Below are positions 10,213 through 21,075 of a stretch of DNA of 64,000 bases, one piece after another. The translations under genes were made by a program, and so were the position numbers. Position 1 is the stretch's first letter. Each line of letters opens with the position of its first letter. This DNA comes from Ustulina deusta (lineage: Eukaryota > Ascomycota > Sordariomycetes > Xylariales > Xylariaceae), in contig JAJNNX010000015.1 in NCBI GenBank assembly GCA_023159155.1, positions 806,001 to 870,000 of the forward strand, in the 5' to 3' direction. The notes beneath the pieces are model-generated. The model was not told the DNA's origin. It was given only the letters and a program-made list of their open reading frames with translations, and ran no database searches.

Positions 10213-10953
10213 ATGCAATCACGTAACGATACCGTTATTTTCGTCCTCGGACCCCCAGGAAGCGGTAAAGGTACCCTTTGCAAACATGTCACGGAAATGC
10301 TGACGCTTACCCATCGGTGCTATCGCCACCTTTCAGTGGGGGACTATCTACGCGAGCTCTGTGACCCCAAGACACCCCGTGACGCGCAGGGTTTCGATCA
10401 CAGCATGATCCGTGACTACTTGCGAGAGGGCAAACTGCTACCTGCCGACGTGCTCACCCCGGTCCTTAAGCACAAGATTGACTCTACACCGAACGAGAAC
10501 GGCTCTACTGTCTGGCTGATCGACGGATTCCCACGGAACATGGAGACTGCACTTGCGTTTGAGGAGCAGGTAAATACGAGAGAGAAGCAAAGGGATGCTG
10601 GTTGGGAGAAAATGCTAATGCGCTGCTCACACTAGATCGGTCAGCCGGTGAGAGTCATCACTCTGCAATGTGACCGCAACACCGCACAACGGCGATTTCT
10701 GAGCCGAGGTAGAGAGCAGACGGACGACGAGAGACGCTTTAATAAGCGGTATGACGAGTACGTCGAGAACATGGGGGCGATTCGGAACCGCTATGCAGGT
10801 ATCATGGAATCCGTACGTATTTTGCTCTTCTCTCGTCCTTGGGTGCTATACTTATTTTATTGCTAATGACATTTGCAGATTTCCGTGGATGGAGACCAGG
10901 GACAATGCTTGCATCACTTCATGGGCGCATTACCTCCAACGTCTAGTGACTAA
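10213..10953 (+). CDS. UMP/CMP-kinase-like nucleoside monophosphate kinase, 202 aa
   Basis: Three exons (10213-10569, 10636-10812, 10879-10953; introns 66 bp each with GTAAAT and GTACGT donors) join to 202 residues. The P-loop GPPGSGKGT is at 13-21. HLSVGDYLR (NMP-binding helix start) follows, then REGKLLPADV, the DGFPRN motif at 104-109, and a short LID of the UMP-CMP kinase type (RGREQTDDERRFNKRYDEY). These enzymes phosphorylate UMP/CMP (or AMP) with ATP. The ATG at 10213 is chosen because it directly precedes the first strand; the frame upstream has only a GTG. The gene is divergent from viperin. The vertebrate viperin neighbour CMPK2 is a larger, mitochondrial kinase of a related function, so this is a functional rather than proven orthologous match. 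No mitochondrial presequence is seen. Confidence 0.85.
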
Positions 10954-11589
10954 GGACGCAGGAACGGCAAAAGATCAGTGAAGGAAATGGTATGTTTGCA
11001 TGGTGCTTTGTGATGTGGAGCGGAGAAGAGTCACGAGGTGGTGGCTGGGAGAGCGTAGAATTAGGATAGGACTCAATATTCTCGATTCCAGAGTTCTTCA
11101 CGAACTAGATATGGGCCTCCCGGGTCTTATGTGCACAGGAGCCCATCGGCGTTCCAACAACCTTGAAGTGTGGCATTGAGATATCACGTGGTAAAATGAA
11201 ATATAGCTGGCTGCTTAGTAATCCTAGTAAAATGGCGAGGGCATAGCACACTTTTCGACGCAGATTCATACAAAAGTGAATATGATTGATTAGCATGAGA
11301 GTCGAACTCGTGGCCTTTGCATTCCTGGTGTCAGAAGCTCTTTAACAAACAGTTAATGCTCTGGTCTGAAGGGGAGAAGAACGGATTCATAACCAGACAA
11401 ACCGAGAACTGGGAAAGTTGACTAGCCCGAGTAAGGATTACTCTCAGCCTCACATTCACTAATGCCACCGTGAGAAAATACAGAGGATTAGGTCCAGTGC
11501 ACCCACTCTTGTGGAGATACCTCCAACACCAACCAATCTGTCCCCGACAAGTATCACACCCAATTAAGGCCCACGAAATCATCCACCAG
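10954..11589. other. spacer between NMP kinase and tRNA-Ile
   Basis: No protein gene is supported. On the minus strand, around 11290-11330, there is a degenerate T-arm-like sequence (GAGTTCGACTC) that may be a tRNA relic, but no acceptor stem can be formed. Confidence 0.5.
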
Positions 11590-11688
11590 GGTCCCATAAC
11601 TCAGTTGGTTAGAGTGTCGTACTAATATTATAGCTTGTTTATAAAATTAGTAATGCGAAAGTCGTGAGTTCGACCCTCACTGGGACCA
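11590..11688 (+). tRNA. tRNA-Ile(AAT) with a 25-nt intron
   Basis: The full cloverleaf can be drawn. The acceptor stem is GGTCCCA with TGGGACC, discriminator A. The D arm is ACTC-AGTTGGTTA-GAGT. The anticodon stem is TCGTA (11617-11621) with TGCGA (11654-11658, one G-T pair). The loop is CT-AAT-A-A with anticodon AAT at 11624-11626. The T arm is GTGAG-TTCGACC-CTCAC. The intron occupies 11628-11652, directly after position 37, the canonical site for nuclear tRNA introns. Internal A and B boxes for RNA polymerase III are intact (B box GAGTTCGACCC). Confidence 0.93.
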
Positions 11689-12480
11689 AGGATTCATCTT
11701 GCGATGTTGTTGTATCTGGATGTTTTTTTTTTGCTTTCGCTCGAGGTTCACTAGGTATGGGTGTCCAGCTGAGAGACATAGGACCGATTGTGAGTCCCGT
11801 CGGGATGTTACTCTTGTGGGGGGGAAGGAAGGATAGAGACCCTCTGCGCAATGGTATCGGTTATCAACTTGTACGTACATAGCTGGCCATTGCTCGCAGT
11901 TAGGCAGTATCGACATTATTACCCTTGAGATCATGACAGTGATGCAGAAGTGTTCAGTTGAAGCCGAGCTGAGATTGCTATCGGTCGACTAAGTAAAGTC
12001 ATAGCACCAAAGCATAGTATGAGAGTCGCGACAGACTTGTTCCCCGTTTCTCATTCAGGGTTGCAGAGTAAGATGTCCTTTCTCTAGGTCTGAGGGGTTC
12101 CTAGGAAGGCGATTAGAAAGTAGGAAAGTCTCCTGTCACGCCCGTTCGCTGTTTTGGAGGTCTTTAACATGGATATCTATGAAAATCATCTTCATTTGAA
12201 ATCAATTGAGCGCGAGGTATCGAGACGCATTGTTACATTTTGAAATAGACTGAAGGTATGGTCATTAGTACCCGTGTGATATTCATAGACCATCGTCGGC
12301 ATATGCGTAATGCCACCAATAAAGTGAGAAGTAGTGCGATATGCTTACATGTCGCTATTTTGCGATTGATATCTCCGACCATTTTCATGGGTATATATTA
12401 CATAGGCATATCGGAGTGTGTCCTGCGTTCTATGTTGGAAATGCGATACACAGAGCATCTAAAACGCATGTCGTTGTGTT
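11689..12480. other. spacer between tRNA-Ile and RNase III
   Basis: No gene is supported. The first 45 bases contain the polymerase III terminator. The rest is ordinary spacer and the 3' flank of RNase III, with ATATC/CGATAT-rich words near 12340-12420. Confidence 0.5.
11723..11732 (+). terminator. RNA polymerase III terminator (T10)
   Basis: A run of ten T starts 35 bases after the tRNA discriminator base, which suits termination of the tRNA-Ile transcript. Confidence 0.7.
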
Positions 12481-13787
12481 TTATTCATCCGAGGGGTTCA
12501 TGGCCTTAATAAGTGTAGCATTCATGTCCTCCTTCAATTTGCGCAGCCGCTTGATCAATTTCTTATTCTCCAACGCTTTCACCGCCGCGTTATTACCCGC
12601 TTCTTTTTTTGATAGACCGCTTCCGTATGCAAGACTGAGATTTGTCTCGCCCAAGCCGTCGTAGTACGCCCCCACGGTGAACCAAGGTAGACCACTGTTC
12701 TTATCTTTCTTCGGCTGGCCCACATCTCGGTAAGAAATCCTGACCCCTTTTATGCCAATGGTCTGGGCCAAGGCTACTTTTGGGACAGGGTGTGCTGAAA
12801 TACCACCACCAAAGCGCCCCTCACCTCCGACAGGATTGGAATGTCCTTCAATAACGGACTTGTATTCATCACGAATCTCTCGCTTGAGGACAGTGCCCCA
12901 GACTGGCTTTATCCATGCGATAACACGTGGGAGGCCGTCAGCATCGCCTAAAATGGCCGCGGCCACATAGGCTTCAAAGAGGTCGCCGAGAATTTTTTTT
13001 CTCTCCTTTTTTGACGCTGATGTACCAGCCCCTGTCTGGGACTGCCTACCTCCAGGCTGGAATTCAATGGGCAGTCTAGCTCGCTTGTCGATGTTGTATC
13101 GTAGGGTGAACTCGGACAGCGTCTCATTCTTGACGAGCCGTTCCCGAAGTTGCGAGCACCGCCCCACGGGTAGGTTTGGAAATGTCTGATAGATGAGTGC
13201 GGATGACGCGAGATATAGATACGCATCGCCGATCCACTCAAGCCGCTCATAATCCATCTCTCCAAGGCCGCTCACTACGCCAGAGTGCGTACGGGCTGCC
13301 TGCTCGAGAATGGGGTTTAACACAGGAGGCAGGGGTGGTAGGACGTCCGCATCGGGAACATCTTGAGGCGTCCATTTCGTGAGCAAGGCTGGAAGTGGAA
13401 TCGGCAATCCCGACTGCGGATGACCGTTTGAAGGTCCCTGGCACTGGTCCACTTTCGGGATCTTGTGCGTCTTTTCTGATGCTGAGCTCACACTGGCGGT
13501 CTGTCGATAGATGTTAAAGATATGATCTGAGCTTTGGGTGATTTATGGAGTCCTCGCACCTCATCCCGGGACAGTGCCTGCACTGCGGGGTGTATCTGAG
13601 CATTATGTTGTTTGAGAGCTAAGAGGATCTTCTCATGCAATGGGGAATCGCTGTATTTTCCGAGTCGCTCAAGGTCCTGCTTGAGAGATTGCGCAGCTTT
13701 CAGTAAGCTGTCGGCATGATCTAATACCGCAAGGTAGCGAGAACTTGACGCTAATGTTGAAAACTCCTCAAACGACCGCTTAGACAT
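12481..13787 (-). CDS. RNT1: ribonuclease III (Rnt1-type), 415 aa
   Basis: Two exons (13787-13560 and 13500-12481; 59-bp intron with donor GTGCGA and acceptor CGACAG) join in phase 0 to 415 residues. After about 150 N-terminal residues without recognised motifs comes the RNase III catalytic domain with the signature ERLEWIGDAYLYLASS (about 161-176). Its second metal-binding block, ILGDLFEAYVAAAI, carries Asp249 and Glu252. A double-stranded RNA-binding domain follows (about 318-400), ending in the conserved SKKEAGNNAAVKALE helix. This is a single RNase III domain plus dsRBD, unlike Dicer. Yeast Rnt1 processes pre-rRNA, snRNA and snoRNA precursors in the nucleus. The acidic residues for catalysis are present. 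It is divergent from the mS33 gene with 313 bp between starts. Confidence 0.9.
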
Positions 13788-14100
13788 GACGATATTCGCT
13801 CCGTTCTAGCTCAGGAGGGGTTTGAGCTTGGTTGGCTGGCTAGGACGATATTATTTAATATTGGCTTCTTGGACATACAGCGCCTCTACCTATCCAATGA
13901 AAGATAGGTACCTAGCTTTTGGGGTGCTGGTTGTGGAGACTGTGGAGACTATGGAGCACAGGCCATGTGTGGGGGACCAGCTCCCGACTTCATCAAACTC
14001 GCTTTAGTTTTTGGTATGATGCAGCTCGGAACGTTTGCGAAAAAACCGCCCAACAACGAACTATTGAGGCCATAATTACCGAGCCACCCATCCATCGAAG
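13788..14100. promoter_or_regulatory. divergent promoter of RNase III and mS33
   Basis: This 313-bp spacer must contain both promoters. An AGATAGGTACCTAGCT word sits near 13902-13917. A TTATTTAATATTGG stretch near 13850-13863 is the only AT-rich core candidate. No classical TATA box is seen. Confidence 0.5.
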
Positions 14101-14588
14101 ATGGCAGCCGTCCCCCGGGCAAGGCTGCTGGACCTGATGAAGGTAAGGAAATGCCTACGCTCGCCAAACATGGCGCTGACAACCGACCCCCCATCCAGGT
14201 CCAGTGCCAGATCTTCTCGACCACCTACAACCCCGAAGGAATCCGGATGGGGAATAAAATTCTTCGACAGAGACTCCGAGGTCCCTCCCTAGCGAAATAC
14301 TATCCTCCAAGAGGACCCACGATCCAGACGTTGGAGAAGGAATTCAGGAGCCTGGGGCTGGAGACATTGAATGAAGACGAGGAAGACCGAGAGGAACATT
14401 TAGCAGGGCAAGTCGCCTGTGTGCTTTTGTTATGCGTCGCATGTCCAATACTGACTTTTTTCTGCAGCCGGAGACAACGTGGAAAGGGCGCACCGAAGAA
14501 GAAGCGCAGTCCGCCAGGTATGGTTCCCTTGTCAGCCCCCGCAAGTCCTGGATACTAACGCTTTCGTGAAGAGAAGAAAGGCAAATAA
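14101..14588 (+). CDS. RSM27: mitochondrial small-subunit ribosomal protein mS33 (Rsm27), 105 aa
   Basis: Four exons fit: 14101-14142, 14199-14407, 14468-14517 and 14572-14588, total 318 bases. The product begins MAAVPRARLLDLMK and continues VQCQIFSTTYNPEGIRMG, NKILRQRLRGPSLAKYYPP and a basic RGKGAPKKKR segment. All match mS33/Rsm27, a protein of the mitoribosomal small-subunit head. The second intron (14408-14467) has a GC donor (GG/GCAAGT) instead of GT. The last exon is only 17 bases; I chose the acceptor giving EKKGK because related proteins end in Lys-rich tails, but an acceptor two bases later would give a longer end. It is small, as usual for the family. Confidence 0.88.
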
Positions 14589-16840
14589 GACTTCGGTTGG
14601 CCACAACGTAACAGCTGTATTATCGACATGTATAAAAATTGTGATATCCACGAAAAACAGACAGATAGAGCGTCGATGTGAGAATACGAAGACAGGACTC
14701 TTGGGTCATTCCTCATGGACTCTCGAAACCCCCTCTCGACCACACACCCTGACGGCGATACGACCTCTCTTTACCTTGACCCTCGGGCTACAAATTTGTG
14801 TTCAAATTCTAGATCAATTGGCCACATGTGGATGAGGGCCCTGGACTGTAGGTGATGGATACGACTTCGAGGAACAGGCCTAATTCGTGGAGAGCCTGTT
14901 GCGATTGTCGACCCGAGATACGACTGGACACTATATACGTTAGGATGTACTCAGCTTGAATAGTAAGATGTATTATTTGGCCTCCGTTCATTTCCTCTAG
15001 AATGCACTGATATCGAATTCAAGATTGCGGTGGCAAAATATAGTTGTATTCCAGTTCGTTATGTATCACCTATCTATTCCGCTGTTCTTGGTCACGTGTA
15101 ACTCAACCTTGAAGATCCCTTCCGTCCCAACTTCCTATGCATTGTTGCTGCTCAATCAATATATGACTATCTGCACGCGGCTAAACTACATACACTAGGT
15201 ACTAACAGGTGGTGGTGCCACTAGGACCCAGCTTCAAGTTTGCTTTGTTATTGTACAACATGGGGCTTTTGATAGCGCAACATGACTGTGATAATACCAT
15301 GATAAGCATCTAATTCCCGCCTCGTGCGGGGGCATTAGCGGCAACAGGTGGCAAGCAGTCGAGAAGCTCAATTCTCACGGCGTAATCTCGCCGCATACAC
15401 CTGCTTCAGGAACGAGTCTAGATCAAATTGTGTCCCCCGTATACTCGGCCATGTCTTAGCAGCCATGTCACAGCGTGCTTGAGTACTTATCTACCCACAT
15501 TAGTTCAAGCTGCAGGCATGTCCAAAATTGTCGTTCAATTGGACAACCTGAATATTGCCTGGTAATGTGCTTGTTGCCCACTAGTCGGCGGACAATTGAA
15601 GCTGGGAGTCTAATCGGAGTCTAACTGCCACGAACATACCGAGAAAGGAGGTTGCACGGGGGAGACGTATGTACATTTACATACTAACTGCTCTTTGCCA
15701 TTGCACTTTCCACTTCCACTTCCAGCGTTTAGTCGCCTAGGCAAGGACATCACGCCCATTACCTCCCTAGTATGCCTGCATACCTACTTACATCGCCTAC
15801 CTCTAACCTACATGTACTTACTTAGCCGACCTGAACTCACGTACCTGTATGTACACCTGCAGGTACCTACCTGGATTCACTCGACTCGCCTCGGCCTTTC
15901 TTCTTCCCCTGACATCTGCCACTCACCTAGCACTCTCCACGCAACGCGCCTGTTCTCTCTTTTATATACTTCTTTCTCCTCCATCATTAGCCCCTTCGCC
16001 AACTCCATCACGACATCCTCTCTTCGATCTACCTACTTACCTACAACATCCCGCTTCCTAACTTCCAACTGTTGATATCGACGAGGTACGGCGACCTGCC
16101 ATCAGAGACACCCGCTGCCCGTTATCTTCATCTGCCGACGCCTTTGGCCGCTTCTTCTACTGTTGTCTAACACTTTCCATCTCTAGGTCATCTGAAGCTG
16201 CGTGATCTAGCAGGTGTCTAGGTGGGTAGGCTCCCTTGGAATACCTACCACGTCTAACAATCTGCTACATCTGCCATCTGCCTATCATCTCGTCAGTTCC
16301 CGGGCATATTCCGAGGCATACGGCTACTGCCACTTCCCTCATATAAACACACTCTCTTCACCTTGACAATCAGTCGCCAATCTACACATGTACTAGGCTC
16401 CTACTTCGCGTTAGTAGGCGAGCATGCACATCCTGTTTAAGCCAATGCCATCTCTGCCGACGCCTTCTCTCCCTTGATCTCATCTAATATCGACTCGGAG
16501 CTAGCTTCCTTACACCTGTGACATTTTGAGCTCTAATCTGTGGGACTGCCGCCATCTAATTTTCCTCATAGTCACCTGGCCGTGGTATTCCATATTTCGC
16601 CCTTTCATTCTCATCCCATCCCGCATCTCCATCATTTGGTCACCACTTGCCACCCATTCTGGTGTCGCTCACTCTCCATACAATCTAGTCTTTGCTATCC
16701 TGGCATATCTTTCATCTGTCGATTTTGTGTGGATAACTAGAGACTCAGCTGAAACAAACAATCCCCATCGGCCACGGCCGTTGCAACGCCTTACATCCAG
16801 CCTGAGGTTGAGAGTTGCCTGGATCAAGCGGAACAACAGC
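14589..16840. other. long spacer ending in a pyrimidine-rich leader
   Basis: No coding gene is supported. From about 15690 to 16840 the plus strand is markedly C/T-rich, with many CTACCTA, CATCTC and CTTCC words and several short upstream frames. This looks like the promoter and a long 5' UTR of the PUF gene. The left part (14589-15690) is ordinary spacer. Confidence 0.5.
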
Positions 16841-19631
16841 ATGTCTGTGGCCCGCTCAACTGGGTCCCCGACTCTACGCCGCACTCCGGCATCCAAGACA
16901 GTCCAGATGGACGAAAACATCAAGGTCGGCAAGGAGGAGTTCTCTGTTGCCGCTGTAAGTGACCAGCTCAAGTCCCTCCTTATTTTTGTAAGTGCAGTCA
17001 TGATTGTATTATCTGGCTATCGAGCCACCCTATGCTGGTAATTTTCGCTACCCGTGGCCACACCATATCACCCGCCTCGCTTAGTTAGCTGCGTCCTTCA
17101 ATCATACTTATATTCCTCTCTGCCTTGCGTTGGAGCTAACTAACATATTGAACAGGATCCGGATGGCCCATCTTCGCAGAAGAGATCCACCGGGGTCCTC
17201 TCAACTTCGTCGCTAGTCAATCAAAGCTGTCCTAAGGTCAGTGTCGACGAATTTGCTCAGCTAAATAAGTATTTCCAGCTGATGTCTTTGGGACAGAGGA
17301 CCAAGCTGAACCTCGAATCATTCGGTCCTTCTGAGATCCCGGAATCGGGCCTGGCCAATCCTACTCCGCCCAGACTAGTCCGACAATCATCTGGCCTTCC
17401 TCCCATTGGCAGTGCTCTTAATTATTCGGCGGATGCTAGCGATGGTCCAAAGTTGGAACACACCACGACCAGCTCCTCAGTGCCGATCACTCCTGCCACC
17501 GAGGTTTTCGGAAACACCGCCCCCACTACCCGACCAGCAAGTGCTATCATGAATGAATCCACTCCCAGCGATGGAGAGGTGATGCGCCTCAAGTTCGAGC
17601 TCGCCCAGGCCCAGAATAAGATAACCCGTCTCGATCAGGAACTCGCTTCGACTCGCCATGGGCACTTAGGCTTGGACCAGCCGACCAGTATCTCTCCGGT
17701 TGATACTGGGTTCTCTGGAGGGAACCAATCTGCACCTACTGTGTCGCGCACTACTGGCCTCCACCTCGCCAACGCCAACACACAATACATCAGCAGAGAA
17801 GGCGGGCACCCCTGGTCGGGCTATGATGACAGCCGATCTGATACCAGCGATGCTCCCTCGGCGACCGGCTTCAATCGTCCCCGCAATATTTGGGGAGGTA
17901 TGAAACAAATTCCGAGTGCCCTTGGCCCGGGCGGTCCTCCTCCTTCAGAGATGCCGCAGAATGGACCGTGGGTTGGACGAGCTGCAAGTCACAGCTATGT
18001 CGAGCCTAGCATGTCTTACGACCCTGCTACCACCAGTAACTTCCGGCCTGATCGACTGACCCCAGATTTTGACTTTACTACAAAGCCTCCGGGCAGTAGG
18101 CGGGGTAATCGTTACGACACTCGGTTTGGCGGTCCAGGTTTTGGCGGCACTGGGCAAGGCTATAGTAGCCAGCCTAGTTATGGCGGGTACGCTTATCCTC
18201 CAGGTCAGTACGACGCAATTACACCGGGTGGCTCGCAAAACAGCATGGGTACCGGAGTATATTCTAGCTATCAGCCAACACCTGTTGGCACCCCTCTATC
18301 CCCTCTAGCTAGCGAATTCACTTCGATGTCGGGCAGTGCTGGGCCGTGGAAGTCCGAGGTAAGTTGACAACCTCACACCCCGTGTATATGCACTACCTAA
18401 CCTCGTACTTATAATAGCCCCCCTCAACTGAGGGACAAACATATCTTCCTACCACAGAGCCGCTGAACTACCGTCGACTGCTAGACCGCAATGTCAACTG
18501 CAATTGGAAGTATATCGTTGACAAGATCGTATGCAGCAACGATCAGCAAGCTTCTATCTTCCTCCAACAGAAGCTTAAGGTTGGGACTCCGGACCAGAAG
18601 TACGAAATCGTCGAGGCGATTGTTGCCCAAGCTTATCCTCTGATGGTCAACCGTTTCGGAAACTTCTTGGTGCAGCGATGCTTCGAGCACGGCACCCCAG
18701 AGCAAGTGATAAAGATTGCAGAAGCCATTAGAGGATGCACACTCACCTTGTCTATGGACCCATTTGGGTGTCATGTGGTCCAAAAGGCTTTCGATTCCGT
18801 TCCGGAAGACTACAAAGCTATTATGGTTCATGAGCTCCTACGTCGTATCCCTGAGACCGTCATTCATCGTTATGCCTGTCATGTTTGGCAGAAGCTGTTC
18901 GAACTTAGATGGACTGAGTCTCCACCTCAGATCATGAAATATGTAAACGAAGCACTCCGTGGTATGTGGCACGAGGTTGCTCTAGGCGAGACTGGGAGTC
19001 TCGTCGTTCAAAACATCTTTGAGAATTGTCTTGAGGAAGACAAGGTCCGTTATCCCCCACTCCGTAGTTGGATGTCAATATGGTAATGCTAACACTCACT
19101 CAGAGACCTTGTATTGAGGAAGTACTGAGCAACATTGATATCGTTGCGCATGGGCAGTTCGGCAACTGGTGTATCCAACACATCTGCGAACATGGCGCAC
19201 CGGCCGACCGTAGCAGAGCCATTGACCATGTAATTCGCTATGCCGCTGAATATAGCATGGATCAATACGCCTCTAAGGTAGTTGAGAAGTGTTTAAAGAT
19301 TGGAGGAACGGAATTTCTGGCGCGTTACCTCGACCGAGTCTGTGAAGGTCGCATCGACCGCCCTCGCATCCCCTTGATTGACATCGCAAGCGACCAATAC
19401 GGTAACTATCTAATCCAATGGATCTTACAACATGCCAACCCACAACACAAAGAGATTGTGGCTGCTCACATTCGAAAGCATATGGTATCTCTTCGCGGAT
19501 CCAAGTTTGGGAGCCGAGTCGGTATGCTATGTACAAATCCCGCCATCGCCACACGACCTGGACCTGGTGTTGGACCTGGTGTTGGTCGTATGCCTGCTGG
19601 GCCTCGCTACGGCGGTCGGGCATACCAATAA
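16841..19631 (+). CDS. PUF (Pumilio-family) RNA-binding protein, 823 aa
   Basis: Four exons (16841-16954, 17156-18358, 18418-19044, 19104-19631) join in phase 0 to 823 residues. Residues 1-440 are low-complexity Ser/Pro/Gly/Tyr-rich, with one short coiled coil near 180-205 (VMRLKFELAQAQNK) and a Gly/Tyr-rich patch. Residues about 470-790 are PUF repeats with recognisable cores: NRFGNFLVQRCFEH, DPFGCHVVQKAFD, HRYACHVWQKLFE, ETGSLVVQNIFEN, GQFGNWCIQHICEH, DQYASKVVEKCLK and DQYGNYLIQWILQH. The NxxxQ-type RNA-recognition triplets are present in most repeats. The tail has a GPGVGPGVG repeat. PUF proteins bind 3' UTRs and repress or localise mRNA in the cytoplasm. The exact subfamily (Puf3, Puf4 or the Jsn1-like group) is not settled. 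The start is the first in-frame ATG after a long leader. Confidence 0.9.
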
Positions 19632-21075
19632 TCGCACCCCCTCTTCGAAAGTCATATCCACCCGATTGATGTTACGAGAATGGAGTAATTGTTGTTCTCC
19701 GCCAGCAGTGGTTTTGTAGCATGTCGGTGTCTATTGTCTTGCCTCTCATTGCAATAAAAATTTCTTGTTTTTAATAGTCAGCTTCCGAACTACCAATACC
19801 TCGACGAATTTCAGCTCGATTGTTGTTCGGAGCGATCAACATATGACAAGTCGCACAGAAGCATCATCTGGAGCAGACAATTTACAAATCATACGTCTAC
19901 GACATCCTACGCCCAGCAGGCTACTGCCTTGCCTGGGTGCTTTGGACACATCATGGTTATGGATGTTGCGATATGACGTCGAATGTTCGGAACACATCGC
20001 CGTCCTACCCAGCGTTGGCTAGGTTTCTCGCCTCGGTCAATCTGAGTAGGGGTTAATCTTCCGTTCACTCAAAGTGCCATACGGCATGGGTCATGGCGTA
20101 TTGTCTCATATAGTTGCGTGGATGGTTTCCTCAATCTCAACCGCGTAGAACATTCTGCAAAGAATAAAATACTCTGTGTTGGTCATTGGAGAATTCAGGT
20201 TGCAGTTTTTCAAGTGGTATTACAAAAAGAAAATTCAGTGAGCTGGGAAAGGGTCAACAGGTCTAAACATAATGAAGGAGGGGATCCCCATGCTCTTGTA
20301 TTTTGCGCTATGAAAAGGCAGTGTTACATAGGCTCTAGTTTGTACTAACCAAAAGTTTCCTTACATGCTCTCTCCCCATCTAGAATTATCATAGACGTTT
20401 CGTTTTAAACTACCCACCATTGCAACACTAAATCAGCTGCATCTCCCGTCTCTAGTGCCCGCCCGTACGGAGACGACTCTCCCCTTGGACGTTTTAATCA
20501 TTGCTTTTCATTGCATTTTAATGTGATGTGGTGTCTTGGTTGAGTAGGTTTGGAAAAGCCTTCTTCGTTTTACTTTGTTGTACAAGACCTATGTAATGGC
20601 TCATGCCATTCTTCAATTAACTAAAGTCTGCTAGCCATCAGTTCAGGTTCTTCCCTACGTGGTTTTGTATATTATACACCGAGGTCATCAACCTGGTTAC
20701 GGCTGCTTCGCTTGCCTTCTTCCTGGAAGAAGTACCACCACTATCGCAAAGTTTTCGAGGAGGAAAAGCGATAACTTTCAATGTACGATTCACCTTCTAC
20801 GTATCTTCCTCTCGCCACTCTACTACTTCCTGGCCACCTCTTAGAACTCCTCGATGGAATAACTATGCGATATATGTACATTTACTACACATTGTGTAGT
20901 GCACACCCACTCAACTTAGCGGTGACAAAGGGAAACAATGTTCAAACCCCTTTCTATTTTCCATTGGAATCGTGGGCGTTTTTCACAGACGAGCTCTTTC
21001 GGTAAATATCCCGGCGTCTATGGTTCTTTCCCTCCAGTTACAAGTCGATCGATCTTTGGCGTCTGTTATCGCGTC
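19632..21075. other. spacer between PUF and NUO-78 genes (convergent)
   Basis: The two genes converge, so this stretch holds two 3' UTRs and spacer. One AATAAA is placed well for PUF. No other gene is supported; short frames here have no protein-like features. Confidence 0.55.
19753..19758 (+). terminator. putative polyadenylation signal of PUF gene
   Basis: AATAAA lies 122 bases after the PUF stop codon and is followed by a T-rich stretch. Confidence 0.45.

Noticed and set aside
9983..10303. 106-codon plus-strand frame overlapping the kinase start
   Set aside because: It runs into the kinase in a different frame and has no protein-like features; it is probably leader sequence.
11281..11400. 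tRNA-like T arm on the minus strand (GAGTTCGACTC) with a possible GCATT/AATGC stem
   Set aside because: No acceptor stem or normal anticodon loop can be formed; at most a relic.
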